Source of the DNA: Acanthochromis polyacanthus
Taxonomy: Eukaryota; Chordata; Actinopteri; Pomacentridae
Reading direction: 5' to 3'
NCBI RefSeq assembly: GCF_021347895.1
Contig: NC_067127.1
Span: forward strand, 16,092,984 to 16,156,983
Length of the DNA stretch: 64,000 bases
Shown: piece by piece, positions 1 to 10,247 of the stretch
Position numbering within the stretch: position 1 is the first letter of the stretch
How the letters are laid out: each line of letters opens with the position of its first letter
Made by a program: the position numbers and the translations under genes
The notes under the pieces: generated by a model
Database searches by the model: none
Told to the model about the DNA's origin: nothing
What the model saw: the letters and a program-made list of their open reading frames with translations, nothing else

Positions 1-1441
1 TTAACATCTTTTAAGCGTTTTAAGACCCAATCATCACATAAGTCCTGCATCAGAGCCAGAAAAAACAATCAATTGTTCACAGCTTTATTGACATTTAGAG
101 CGTACTGATTGATTCATTCTCAACTCATGTACTGAGTCGCATGCAAGAAAATGTTCCACTTTGCAAGTTGCTGGTTGCTGTTGCTACCCTTTCGCACAGG
201 GAATTAAACAATTTTCTCGCACTACCTGATGTTAAATAATAAACATAAAAGGCAGAACAACATCCTTTCATTCTGTTTTCGCTCTTCTAACAGTCTCTGT
301 ACTGGTTATGCATTTGAAAAGAAACATTACAAAACCACCCTGTTGAACTTGAATAGCTTGTGCTGCAGCTCAATGCCTGTAGGACATAAAAGCTTGCTTA
401 GCTACGGTTTTATAGTCTCACCTACAAGATTAGCTTGATCTCTGTCTGCACTGCAACTTTTATTTATTTTTTGTATATAGCTTCATTTACAAGTAAGTAA
501 ATGGAATCATATAAAACACAAGCTACTTCTGTTCTTTCACTTACATTGCTATACGCCATACTAGTTACAACCTACTATATTCATGGTATCATTTAATAGA
601 TGTTTGAATAATAACCTCAAACTAATGCTGCGATTCATGAACTCGACCCAACATCTGATCATGTGATAAATTATATTTAAGTAATGTGCGTTAACGTGCC
701 AATATAGGAACAGTGTTTTCATAACTTTAAAAACAAGCCACAGCTTAAGCAAACATATACAAATGTGGTATAGGTGCTCTCTGGCATTTAAGCAAATACC
801 ACTACAACTCTATCCACCGATGATGCTTACCGGAGTTATTTTCAGTTTTGCCTCATTGACCCTTCTCTGGACGTCTGATATAGTGAAGCTCTCCTTTCCT
901 TTATTTCATACTGCAAATGACTGTTGTCAAACACAGGCACAAACTGCCAGGTTATTTCCTCTAGACACAGTTTCACTCTCTCTGTCTACAGACATACTGC
1001 CTCACAAAAATAACAACAAAAACATGGTCACACATCAGTATTTTTCAAACCTATACCCTTTTCAATGGGACCTGGACAAAAATTAATCTGACAACTCCAA
1101 GCACATGCAATTTTTGGATTTATATCAAGTCTATAGTAACACAAAGGCTCTAATGTGGCATTGCTCAGGAAAATCTGAAGCACAACAAAGAAAAAGCTTG
1201 CATCCTCTGAGATTTAATTAGATCTTCAACAGATATTCTCTGTAGCGTCCTGGCTCACCCATAGCAACATTTTAGTGCAGAGGAGCACAAGCGAAGAAAG
1301 CAGAGGGAGAGCTTAAGGAAAAACTGAAATAATTAGAGGAAAACAAATTGCACTGACACCGAGTGCATGTCTGGGTGCATGTGCATGTCTACAGGATGTG
1401 TGTAATCCTTCAATTTGCCCGTGTTTGCATGTTTTACCTAC
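1..1441 (-). other. Second coding intron of the serine palmitoyltransferase gene (partial)
   Basis: This stretch follows the GTAGGT donor and runs off the left edge of the window. I see no further SPTLC exon in it: there is no DFVPLYQDFENFY-type coding block on the minus strand. No recognisable repeat is present either. The small open frames on both strands have no family features. Confidence 0.6.
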
Positions 1442-1633
1442 CTTCTGCTCCTCTCTTTCCTGGGCAAGGTGGCACTTCTCTAAGCCCACAGCTCTGAGGA
1501 AGTCTCTGAAGTAGCCAAACAACGTGACAATGCCAAAGCCCAGGTATGTCATAACAGCCACATACATGGGCGCCTGTTCAAAGGACTCCTGCATGTGCTT
1601 CCTGGAGGCGACACCAGTCCCTGGGCCATTTTT
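1442..1633 (-). CDS. sptlc3: Serine palmitoyltransferase subunit (SPTLC2/3 type), second coding exon
   Basis: This is a 64-codon exon, in phase 0 at both ends. The acceptor reads CTGTACAG and the exon begins KNGPGTGV; the donor is GTAGGT after ...EREEQK. It carries the family's membrane-associated N-terminal segment: [17 protein letters not shown], then [11 protein letters not shown], then [14 protein letters not shown]. These match the conserved FEE(T/A)P...TLFGYLRDFLR...EKC...EREEQK block of vertebrate SPTLC2 and SPTLC3. The hydrophobic [18 protein letters not shown] run is the expected ER membrane helix. EREEQK and the CH pair look more like human SPTLC2, while ESFEQAP looks more like SPTLC3, so the paralogue is not settled. 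The following exon (DFVPLYQDFENFY block) and the whole catalytic domain are not in the window; they should lie to the left. No frameshift or stop is seen. Confidence 0.9.
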
Positions 1634-3023
1634 CTGTACAGTTGGAGGCACACATAAGCTGTCTTCAATGCAGACCAGACAACAGAACACAATGCTGTAT
1701 GAATAAAAGTGGCTCGGTTTCAAATGAAGGTTTGTAGTTCACACTCCAATTAGCCTGAATAAAAAGGAGTCAGACAGTGGCTTACTAATCACCAACACAT
1801 ATTATTCAACACTGTAGCAAGAAGAGGACTATCCACAGCAATGCTACATTAAATAAGGGTCATTTTCTGCATGAACATACTAATTTTGTACATATAAACC
1901 AGCAGAATTTATATTTATTTTCCGGTAAAGAGGCAGTTCGGGCTGACAAGCCAAGGCCCATTATCTTTAGACTTTGGCTATCTCTCCAAAACTAACTATC
2001 AGTTCTATGACCATGTATGTCACTGACATAATGGCAATGCATAAACCAATGAAAATATCTTCCATTACTCTGAAACATAAAAAAACAACAACTAACAAAC
2101 AAAGAGGAAAAACGTGACATTTTGGTACTTCCTCTGACAGTGCTAAGAAGATATCACTTACGGTCGCCATGTTGTTTGCTTTAGCTATTGCACCTTAAAT
2201 ATCCAGAAAAAATGTTTTTACAAAGTACGCATATTATTACTTTTTATATTTTTTTCAGAAAAGTTTTTGAGGACTGTAAAATGACTGAAAAAAAATCTTC
2301 AAGCAGTGGTAAGTGATGTTGAGAAAAGCTGCAACCCTGTCCTCCAATTGAAGTGAATTGTTAATATTCTATGTCTGGGATGAAAATATTTGCTAAATTG
2401 AACTGAATTGTAAAGGCATGTACTGAAAAACGGTGAAGAGCTAAAGTGAAACAGAAGTAGTGTTAGCTAGTTTATATTGTAGCTAGCTACTAATAGGAGA
2501 GTCCTACACTGCACATAGAAGACCCTAAGAAAAAGCAGAACTGCACCTTTTTGACTGTAGTATTTAGCCTGAAGGGAAAGAAAACCTGCTTTGGCAAAAG
2601 AAAAGCATTTCAGGGCGGGGTCAGCATTGCTGTTGTAATCCTGTCCCTTGACAAAAAAGAGCAACATCATTTTGTTTCCTGTTAATAACAACAAATTTGT
2701 GTTGAGGATAGGAAGTCACGAAACAATTGATTTATGTACAACTGCTATTAGAGATTTAAAGCACAGTGTCAGTGTCAGTTATTGCATCTCTGGGTGTAGG
2801 CCAGGGTCTTGTAGTGATGTTTTTTTTCTAGTTTAGTATAAATGCAGTAGGTGAATCCGGGTCTTCTGAGGTGAAGAGCCTCAAGGAAGACAACATGTCC
2901 ACTCCCTGAAGCAGTCAAATAAGTACCTGGCCACACCTTGAATCTGACGCACGGAACAATTTGAAGCACAAATTTCATTTACTTTTACATAAATCTCAAC
3001 CCTGCAGCCGCTGTCAGGCATAC
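1634..3023 (-). other. First coding intron of the serine palmitoyltransferase gene
   Basis: About 1.39 kb between donor GTATGC and acceptor ...CTGTACAG. It contains the ATG-plus-donor unit at 2162-2170 described separately, on the same strand. Otherwise it is AT-rich with no recognisable repeat. Two other AG acceptors upstream of 1633 (near 1650-1690) are out of phase with the first exon and were not chosen. Confidence 0.7.
1914..2170 (-). other. Possible alternative first exon or micro-gene inside the intron
   Basis: On the minus strand, ATGGCGACC (2170-2162) is followed at once by a consensus donor GTAAGT. A 92-bp putative intron ends in TTTTTTTATGTTTCAG (AG at 2071-2070), and AATAAA lies downstream at 1919-1914. 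Read without splicing, the ATG opens a 67-residue frame with two hydrophobic runs (around residues 23-33 and 38-59). Read with the 92-bp intron removed, it opens only about 28 residues. The first nine bases end in phase 0, so they could instead splice to the exon at 1633 and give an MAT-KNGPGTG start. I do not recognise the 67-residue protein. It may be a chance arrangement. Confidence 0.3.
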
Positions 3024-3125
3024 CTCTCTCTTGCTGTGATAGCCATTCCTGTCGATATCTTCCCGTTTCAGTCCGTTCTGGGTGAGCAGTGGCTTCAGGT
3101 TGCCGTCAGCAGCACTTCTTGCCAT
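3024..3125 (-). CDS. sptlc3: Serine palmitoyltransferase subunit (SPTLC2/3 type), first coding exon
   Basis: This exon encodes the N-terminal 34 residues of the pyridoxal-phosphate subunit of serine palmitoyltransferase, the ER enzyme that condenses L-serine with acyl-CoA in the first step of sphingolipid synthesis. The reading starts at an ATG at 3125 with A at -3 and G at +4 (begins MARSAADGNLKP) and ends ...NGYHSKRE at a donor GTATGC (3023 downward). It is exactly 34 codons, so it joins the next exon in phase 0. The same frame stays open upstream to about 3236 but has no further ATG, so 3125 is the preferred start. This stretch is poorly conserved in the family; identity comes from the adjoining exon. 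The symbol sptlc3 is an inference from the gene-poor upstream region; sptlc2 paralogues remain possible. Confidence 0.72.
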
Positions 3126-3300
3126 ATTCCTTCCAGCACCGCGGCGGCTGTCTCTCTTCTGTTTGACTGTCAGGTAGAACCGGTGTGCCTCACTCAACTT
3201 CCAAAGGTGACTTCCTCCTTCTGCTGTGTCGGTTCAGCCTCCTTTCAAATGTTATTTGAACTTCGCGTGTATCCAACGCCTCTGCAACAAAACAAGAAGT
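3126..3300 (-). promoter_or_regulatory. Probable 5' UTR of the serine palmitoyltransferase gene
   Basis: This stretch lies directly upstream of the chosen ATG. On the minus strand an in-frame TGA occurs near 3234-3236. A good acceptor-like sequence, TTGTTTTGTTGCAG, ends near 3285, so the first coding exon may be preceded by a non-coding exon further right. No TATA box or CpG island was recognised, and the transcription start cannot be placed from sequence alone. Confidence 0.35.
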
Positions 3301-3573
3301 AGCACTTCTGTTAGCTCACTGTTTCGATATCCTGTAAATGTGCCAGCTTCTGCTTTATTCCAAAATGACACTTTCGAGCGTTGAGTCCCACTTCACATTT
3401 CACAATAAGCCTCTAGTTGTTCTTAGTTTGAGTGTTAGAATATTTTTTCTTTAAAAGTAAGGAATTAGTATCTTAATGTGACACCTTTGCCAAACAAAAT
3501 TTTATAAGAAAACCTTTTTCTAGTACTGGAAAGCAAAGTACGTTTACTCAGATCAGTTTACACACAAAACATA

Positions 3574-3871
3574 TGATGACTTAATGGATTATGATGCATT
3601 GTTGCACAACCACAGAGCAATATAACATGTAGCTTAAATTAGCTCAATCTATTTACAAGTGAATGCATCACTGTTACCATACAAATACAGATAGCTTTTT
3701 CACAACAGGTGCGTTCAGTTTAATATCAGTGCTTTGAATATTCCCATTTAATGCCACTTGTTACATTGCATTATGCATTTTATGTTCCATAAAATGCATA
3801 ATGATTTTATGGTTTATGGTGCATTGTTTTACAACTACATAACAAGATAACACGTAGCTCAAATTAGCTCA
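3574..3871. repeat. Diverged direct duplication flanking a perfect palindrome
   Basis: Positions 3574-3646 and 3800-3871 are about 75% alike by eye. Both contain TGCATTGTT, then ACAAC, then ACRTAGCTYAAATTAGCTCA. Spacing is about 226 bp and similarity continues weakly beyond each copy, which suggests an old tandem duplication. The palindrome at 3769-3803 abuts the second copy. Confidence 0.55.
3769..3803. repeat. Perfect 16-bp inverted repeat with a 3-nt loop
   Basis: CATTATGCATTTTATG is followed by TTC and then by its exact reverse complement. This is an AT-rich cruciform or hairpin candidate. No flanking target duplication was seen. Confidence 0.85.
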
Positions 3872-6800
3872 GTAGCATTCAGTTGCTTTTCATAAGGTGC
3901 TTTTTGCTAATTAAACTTGCACTTTGCAACCTTTGGAAACAGTACCTTTATAGTTATGTGTAGTATCTTTACAGTGAAATGCTTGAACTAAATAATCATC
4001 AAAAAAATCGCCTTCACATTTGTGTATCTATTGTTTTTTTTCCAGGCAATTCAATAACACGTGGTGTCATATCGTAGAAGAGCTATAACTTTTATCTTAT
4101 CGGGTGTGGTCAGAACAATTGTGTAGTAGCGCACACAAACAAAATGTATCACTTGCATTTGGCCTATAATACTATTAGTCCTCACAGTCACATTGCACAC
4201 CTTACAGGCTGTTTAAGCATGTGCACTCACACTGAGATTACTCAGTTTAGACCACAATTCATTCTGACTTTATACATCAAATCTGACATGAAACTGCTGA
4301 AGACTGAGCTACAGTATATAATTATGTACAGTAAAAAGTTAAACTTCTCTTAATGCATTCACAGGTCAGACAGCAGCTACATGTGGAGCTGAATGGGTGC
4401 CTCAGTCTGACTCAAGGACTCATCAAGAAGACAGATGCTTACTAACACAGGGATTTGAACTCATCCTTGCTTTGCTGGACTGCTGTGCTGCCCTAAATGT
4501 GCAGTAAGTAAAAAGAAAATGTTATTTTCCATATGCAACTGAGTAGACTGTGTTTCAGGTCACAGGTTTAAGCAGTAGTTTCTAACAGTCCTGCTCACCC
4601 TAATAATACGCATTATACCCCCCGCAGCTACTCTCGCAGGGATGTTCCGGTTTGAGAGCAGGAAAGTGTGCTATAATTTGTAGCTACTGCAGTTAGTCTC
4701 TCTAGTTGATAATTTACGGAAGTGTCATAAATCCAACATACTGTTATTGGCATAGGTCAAATCAAAGTAGCCTTATACACTCACTTTAGTATGCAGGCTG
4801 CTGACAGTTGGGTGTCTGCCTGCATTTTGAGGTTTTCCCTCTTGGGCAAACACAAAGAGATTGTTTGTTAGTAAAAGGTCAACGCCTACTCAGTAGTCTT
4901 GTGGTACAATTAGATTGTGGGTTTACAGTAAATTGGAATATGCATGGTACTGTAATAGTGTGTTCAAAGGTTTTTCTTGACATAGACCTGTTACTTTCGG
5001 AGAGATTGTCTTGTTGGGCGTTTGCAAGTAGAATATGAGACGCAGGCAGTCGAAGTGATAGTCAAAGAGAAATTTGTAATTTGTAATGCAAGTGCAGATC
5101 TGAACATCATGCTGTGAGATTAGGAAATGTTGTGGATGACCGAATCTGCTATACAATTAGCTTCTTTCTTTTTTTTGGCCTGCTCTGCTTTTGTGGGTTG
5201 GGACATTTCATTGTAGAACTACATTATGGGGCATTTGGCACCATGTCTGGTATCTTCCATCTCCATTGTCTTCATTTTCGCACAAATCATTCATCGCTAT
5301 AGGTATGAGACTATCCTACACAACCTTTCACCATTTGACAGACATCATTTCTGCCTGTTCCAGCCCACCACAATATCGGAAATTGTGCTGCCTCTTTGAC
5401 ATATGTCTAAAGTTCTTAAATCTTAATTTAATTTGCAGAGCTGGTAGAATCAGATCTTCTCTGAATGCTCTGTGTGATGTTTTGGCTGAAAACACTAAGG
5501 CCCTGTGGGATGTCACTTGTCAGCCGCCATCATTTCAGAACTTCCTTTTCTTGACATCAGCTGATGAGGGCTGGTGTTGTCTAATAACTGAAGACTGTTG
5601 TCAGGGAGGGAGGGGGAAGGCAGGCTGACACTTGCATGAGGGTAAACTAGGAATGCTGTCAGAGGAGTGCTGGAAGATTGTGAGGATTGCAATTTCAATG
5701 AAGCTGAGAGAAAAGGACATGCAATGAATCCGGATCAGTCGGCCTGCATCGAACTGTTACAGAGAGATTGATTGAATGGAGGGTAGCATCTAGCAGTCTT
5801 AGTAAATTAAAGGTATCCGCAGCTCTCACCTCCCCTTAGCTTAGCTGTGAGTCTTGAATGGAGCCGTCACAGTGGCTGGTGCCTCCTTGTCGTCACTACA
5901 GGGCTGCTTTATACCAGCGGGACCAGATGTAACCTACATCTGTCAGGCTTCATTAGCTGCGTCAATCTGCATGGCACTGTTCATTTTGGGTTTGCAAATG
6001 TTGTTTTTATTATTAAATCTTTAATTATTTTTACACATTTAAGCAATTAGGATTTAGAATTGCAAGATTCCACCTCAGAGTGTTCAGTTGAATTTCATCT
6101 TGCACTTGATAAACTGTCATTCTGTGTTTAACTAAAGTTGATCTGTCTGCAAGGAGAATCACAAAATTAGGCTAATTTCCACAGGGAAATTCTCCATTTT
6201 ACGCTTCGACAAGCATCTTTCATGTTTTGCAATTTAACTGAAGATCGGACTTCATTCCTGTACGTATCTGTGTAATATTGATTGGTGTTTTGATTTTATG
6301 ACAAGATTGATCGTTATGTTTCCCGCCCTGGCTTCTCTGCATATAAGATTATTCAAAGTCATTTTTCCATTTAAGGTGTGATGGAAAAAAATATTTTGAA
6401 GCCTCAATGAAAGAGATTTTCCTATCATGAATACAGATGAATGGTGAGGCGGTGTATAACTGGAGTACGCTACCCACAGTGCCCAGTGGGACATTTCTGT
6501 CTAAGCTGCTTTCATGTGAATGTCATATATGAAGGGCTTTCCTTAAATACACCAAGAATACTAATCCATTTTAGATCTGCCTGACTGTTTTTAATAGACC
6601 TACTTTCACAATGTTAGCTTAAGTAGTTGTTGTTTTTCTTCATGAATTCATGTGCCTCGTGAGTTTATTTCTGTGTTTGCCTGTCGGTTCGAGAGAACAA
6701 ACTTATATGTGCACATAAAACACAACAGAGACCACAGTTCTCACACAATAAAAGGTTTTGTTAAGTAGCCCACATCAGATATGTCCTGCCACCTTGTGGA

Positions 6801-9800
6801 AACACAGGGGACGGCACCTCACCCTACAGCCACAGACACACTCACAGACAGCCCCATCCCCACTGCCCACCCCCACCCATGTTTTCCCTATAATGAAGAA
6901 GAATGAGCAAATATGTTTGCATCAGCAGATGGAGAGGTCTTCAGTGACATGTAGTATTTGCTTACAGTAATGCCTAAGCAGGGCCCATCCAGGATTTGGA
7001 TGGTTGTTTATGGATGAACTCATGTCATGCTGTGCTGTTGGAGGCCAGTTGTAATGCAGAGCTATATTTAAACTCCCCCTGGGGTGCCATTAAATCATGT
7101 AATTTCTTCGTCAGGCCTGGCTGACCTCATTTTAATACTCACATCAGACAGCACCAAGAAGAAGAAAAAAACATTAAAAAGAGGAATATTGAATTTCTAT
7201 CTACTCTGTTATCTTTAAATTGAAACACTGTTGCAGACATTCTGATTGTGTGAGACTTGCAAAGAGAGAAAGCTCAAATTCTGTAGATTTGAATGTTGGA
7301 ACGGCAGCAGAAGTGTGATCGGTGGTGGCTGCTAAAAAATATTTCCCCTTGGAGCTGTGCCATATACAACCACCCTCAGTAACTTTCCCAATATGATTTA
7401 AAGCAATCGAGCAAATAAATGCAGTCCGTTTATCAAAGTGCTGTACTATTTTTTTTTCATTACTTGATGCCAACAACAACAACAAAGCAAAAAGTTATGG
7501 CAGTTTTCCGTCCACACATAGCACAAACACTCATTTTTACACACATGAATAAACTAGAGTGCTACACTGACCGTTCGATAGAAACAAACATGAAGTTACA
7601 GCAACATTTCCCTTGTCCAGCAATAATGATTTCTATTTCGTATATTACAGAAGTTGTTGACTATTTTGCATTATTTAAATAGTTTATGCTCAAAGGTTAT
7701 TAAAAACAATTAAATAAAGCTTTTGGCCAGCCGTCCCTGAGCGTGATAGTATATATTGTGTTGTGTGTTTGTTTGTGTCGGCTGCCAGGAGGGAGAGATC
7801 AAAAACCATCAGTCCATTTGAACCACCATGAGAAATAAATGATAAAAATTTGATAAATAAAATGACTGCATTTTTGCTTTTGCTTTGAAGAATAAGAATA
7901 CAAAATGTGTTTTTCACCGAGCAATAAAGGGATATAAAACTTTAATTGTGTTTTTTTGGGTAACAAGGGAACAGACTAAAACAAGACTTGGCACTGGAAT
8001 GTTGCAGACCCATAAATTCAATTAAGCTTTCGGTTTTTTAGCAGTTAAGTGAATTTGTATTTGACAGTATGGGCTATTAATGCTGTGCACTGCACAAATG
8101 TCCTCGATTAGCCCTGCGTGACAGTTTAGACTCTGGTCTGTTAGCTCCTGCAACTGCAGTACTCCTAACCTTGAGTGGGTGTTTGGATCCACAGGGGATG
8201 GAAGATTCCCCTGTTCTCTTCAGATGCAAGCGGGAGAACGGGGAAAAGACAGACAGAGACAGATATTTATAGAGAGAGTGGGAGAAAGTGAGATTGTGGC
8301 TTGAAAGGTTAAAGTAAAATGGAGCAGCAGAATGACAGAGTAGGAGAATGACAGAGTTGTCGGGTGAAACAGGGAGGTGGTGGAGAATAGAGATGAAGCA
8401 GGAAGATTTAGGAATGGATGATGCTGCAGATATCACCACAGGCAGTGTGGACCCTGCTGTAAATTTGTGTCTCTCTAGGTCAGGTTGGCACTTTCTTGTC
8501 TGTGTTGACCCTAATTAAGTCCTGCAGATATTGAATGAGTCACTGAAGGGCTAGAGGAAATATCTTTTTAGGATAGGTCCTGTGTTTATATGCCCGTTGT
8601 TTCCCTTCTGCCTCATCTGCTCCCCACTCTATAAACATTACTTTACTGTGATGATCCTAAAAGCAAATTATTAACACCATGAGGGAATTTGAAATATTTA
8701 TATGCTGCATAGTAATATAGGTAGCTGAGTTTATTAGTATAGCCAGTTAAAGTGAATTAGGGGTTTTCTGAAGTGTTATTAATGTTGAATAGCTCATACA
8801 TTAGTCAAAATTTGAATTCAGAGTCTTAATATTCACATCTAGGTAGAATTATGTCACTAAGCAGACAGCTAAACCAGTAAATCGTCTCCTCTGAAGTAAA
8901 ATTTGCCCAAATCTGTAACTCCTTTTTCTGGTCTGACAGCTGCGGCAACCATTTGTTCCAGGCACCCAGGAATCTATTGGCCTTATGACACTGAATCTCT
9001 GCATGGCTCCAGACTCCCAGCGAGCCTACCCCCGTAGCTGTAATTACTGTTTCCCATCTACTGGGATTGTCCCGACCTGGCCCACTGAGACTCTGCACTA
9101 AATCTTCGTGATGTTGTCAGCCAACCATCCAGATAGGTAGCTGGACAGGCAAAAAAAGGCAGGGCCTCCTGGAAGTGAGTCCCACTCCGTGGTAATTTGT
9201 ATGGGCCATCGCAGGCCAATTTTAATGGATGGTCTCCCCTCCCACACAGGGCTTTCTGAAGTCATTGTCACACTGGGCAAATGTGTCCAGGAGGATAGAT
9301 GAGAGTTTGCTATGTTCAGGATAGGGCGGAGAAAATGTTGTCTTCTCTGATGAGACACACAGTGGCACAGACAGCCATTTTCCTGCTGTAAAAAGAAGGA
9401 AGGAGTTTATAGGAGCTGTGCTGTCAGGAAAAGGAATAAATGAGGATATGTGGAGGGAGGCGTTAGTTACAGCTCAGATGTACTTGTCGGTGTTGTTTGT
9501 GAGTGCAGGCAGTGTATGTTACAGTTAGTTTGATCAATGATTCTTTTGCGGGAAGAGCATTCTTAATACAGCAACACAACTCATGTTTTTTCAGAAATAA
9601 TAATTCATAGACAATTCTGGCAACAGTATGAGCAAGGGAGCATAGACCAATGTCCAAGATCAATAGATATCTTTGTGCTTATTTTCAATAACAAGTGTTC
9701 AGTCTGGTTTTGATGTAGAAGGCTGCCTGACTGAGAGAACCACTGAAATGTTTCGGGCTTGGTGCTTCCTTTATGCTGAGAATGTCTTTTTATGAGACAT

Positions 9801-9882
9801 GAATGGGTCTGAAATGTAAAACACTTCATTGAGCTTTGTTGCAGGCTTATAGGGTCTGATGATAAAAAGGTGCTGATTGTTT

Positions 9883-10238
9883 TGGTGCTGCACAGTGGAG
9901 TAGTGGTTAGCACTTTCGCCTTGCAGCAAGAAGATCCCCGGTTCCAATCGCGGCCTGGGATCTTTCTGCATGGAGTTTGCATGTTCTCCCTGTGCATGCA
10001 TGGGTTTTCTCCGGGCACTCTGGCTTCCTCCCACAGTCCAAAAATATGCTGAGGTTAATTGATGACTCTAAATTGCCCGTAGGTGTGAATGTGAGTGTGA
10101 TTGTTAGTCTGTATATGTAGCCCTGCGACAGGCTGGCGACCTGTCCAGGGTGTTCCCTGCCTTTGCCCTAGTCAGCTGGGATAGGCTCCAGCTGACTCCA
10201 GTGAGAATAAAGCGGTGTATGGAGAATGGATGGATGGA
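9883..10238 (+). mobile_element. tRNA-headed SINE-like fish repeat, near full length
   Basis: The head has pol III promoter-like boxes: GTAGTGGTTAGCAC (A box) and GGTTCCAATCGC (B box). The conserved body of a very common teleost repeat follows: GGAGTTTGCATGTTCTCCC, CTTCCTCCCACAGTCC, TAAATTGCCCGTAGGTGTGA and CTGGCGACCTGTCCAGGG. It ends in a GGAT-type run (ATGGATGGATGG). Flanking TGATTGTTT (9874-9882) and TGATTGCTT (10239-10247) look like a 9-bp target duplication with one mismatch. Head and body are recognised from knowledge of fish genomes; the exact family name is not assigned. A truncated relative lies at 25220-25480. Confidence 0.8.
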
Positions 10239-10247
10239 TGATTGCTT

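Larger units (their letters stand above)
3301..9873. other. Intergenic DNA upstream of the serine palmitoyltransferase gene
   Basis: Apart from the duplication and palindrome at 3.6-3.9 kb, no gene, RNA gene or classifiable transposon is recognised here. Short open frames on both strands lack splice support and family motifs. Segment 8200-8420 is purine-rich on the plus strand (repeated GGAGAA and GACAGAG), which explains the longer open frame opposite it. Confidence 0.6.

Noticed and set aside
3126..3197. Upstream extension of the SPT first exon beginning at 3197
   Set aside because: The codon there is TTG, not ATG; the first ATG in frame with good context is at 3125.
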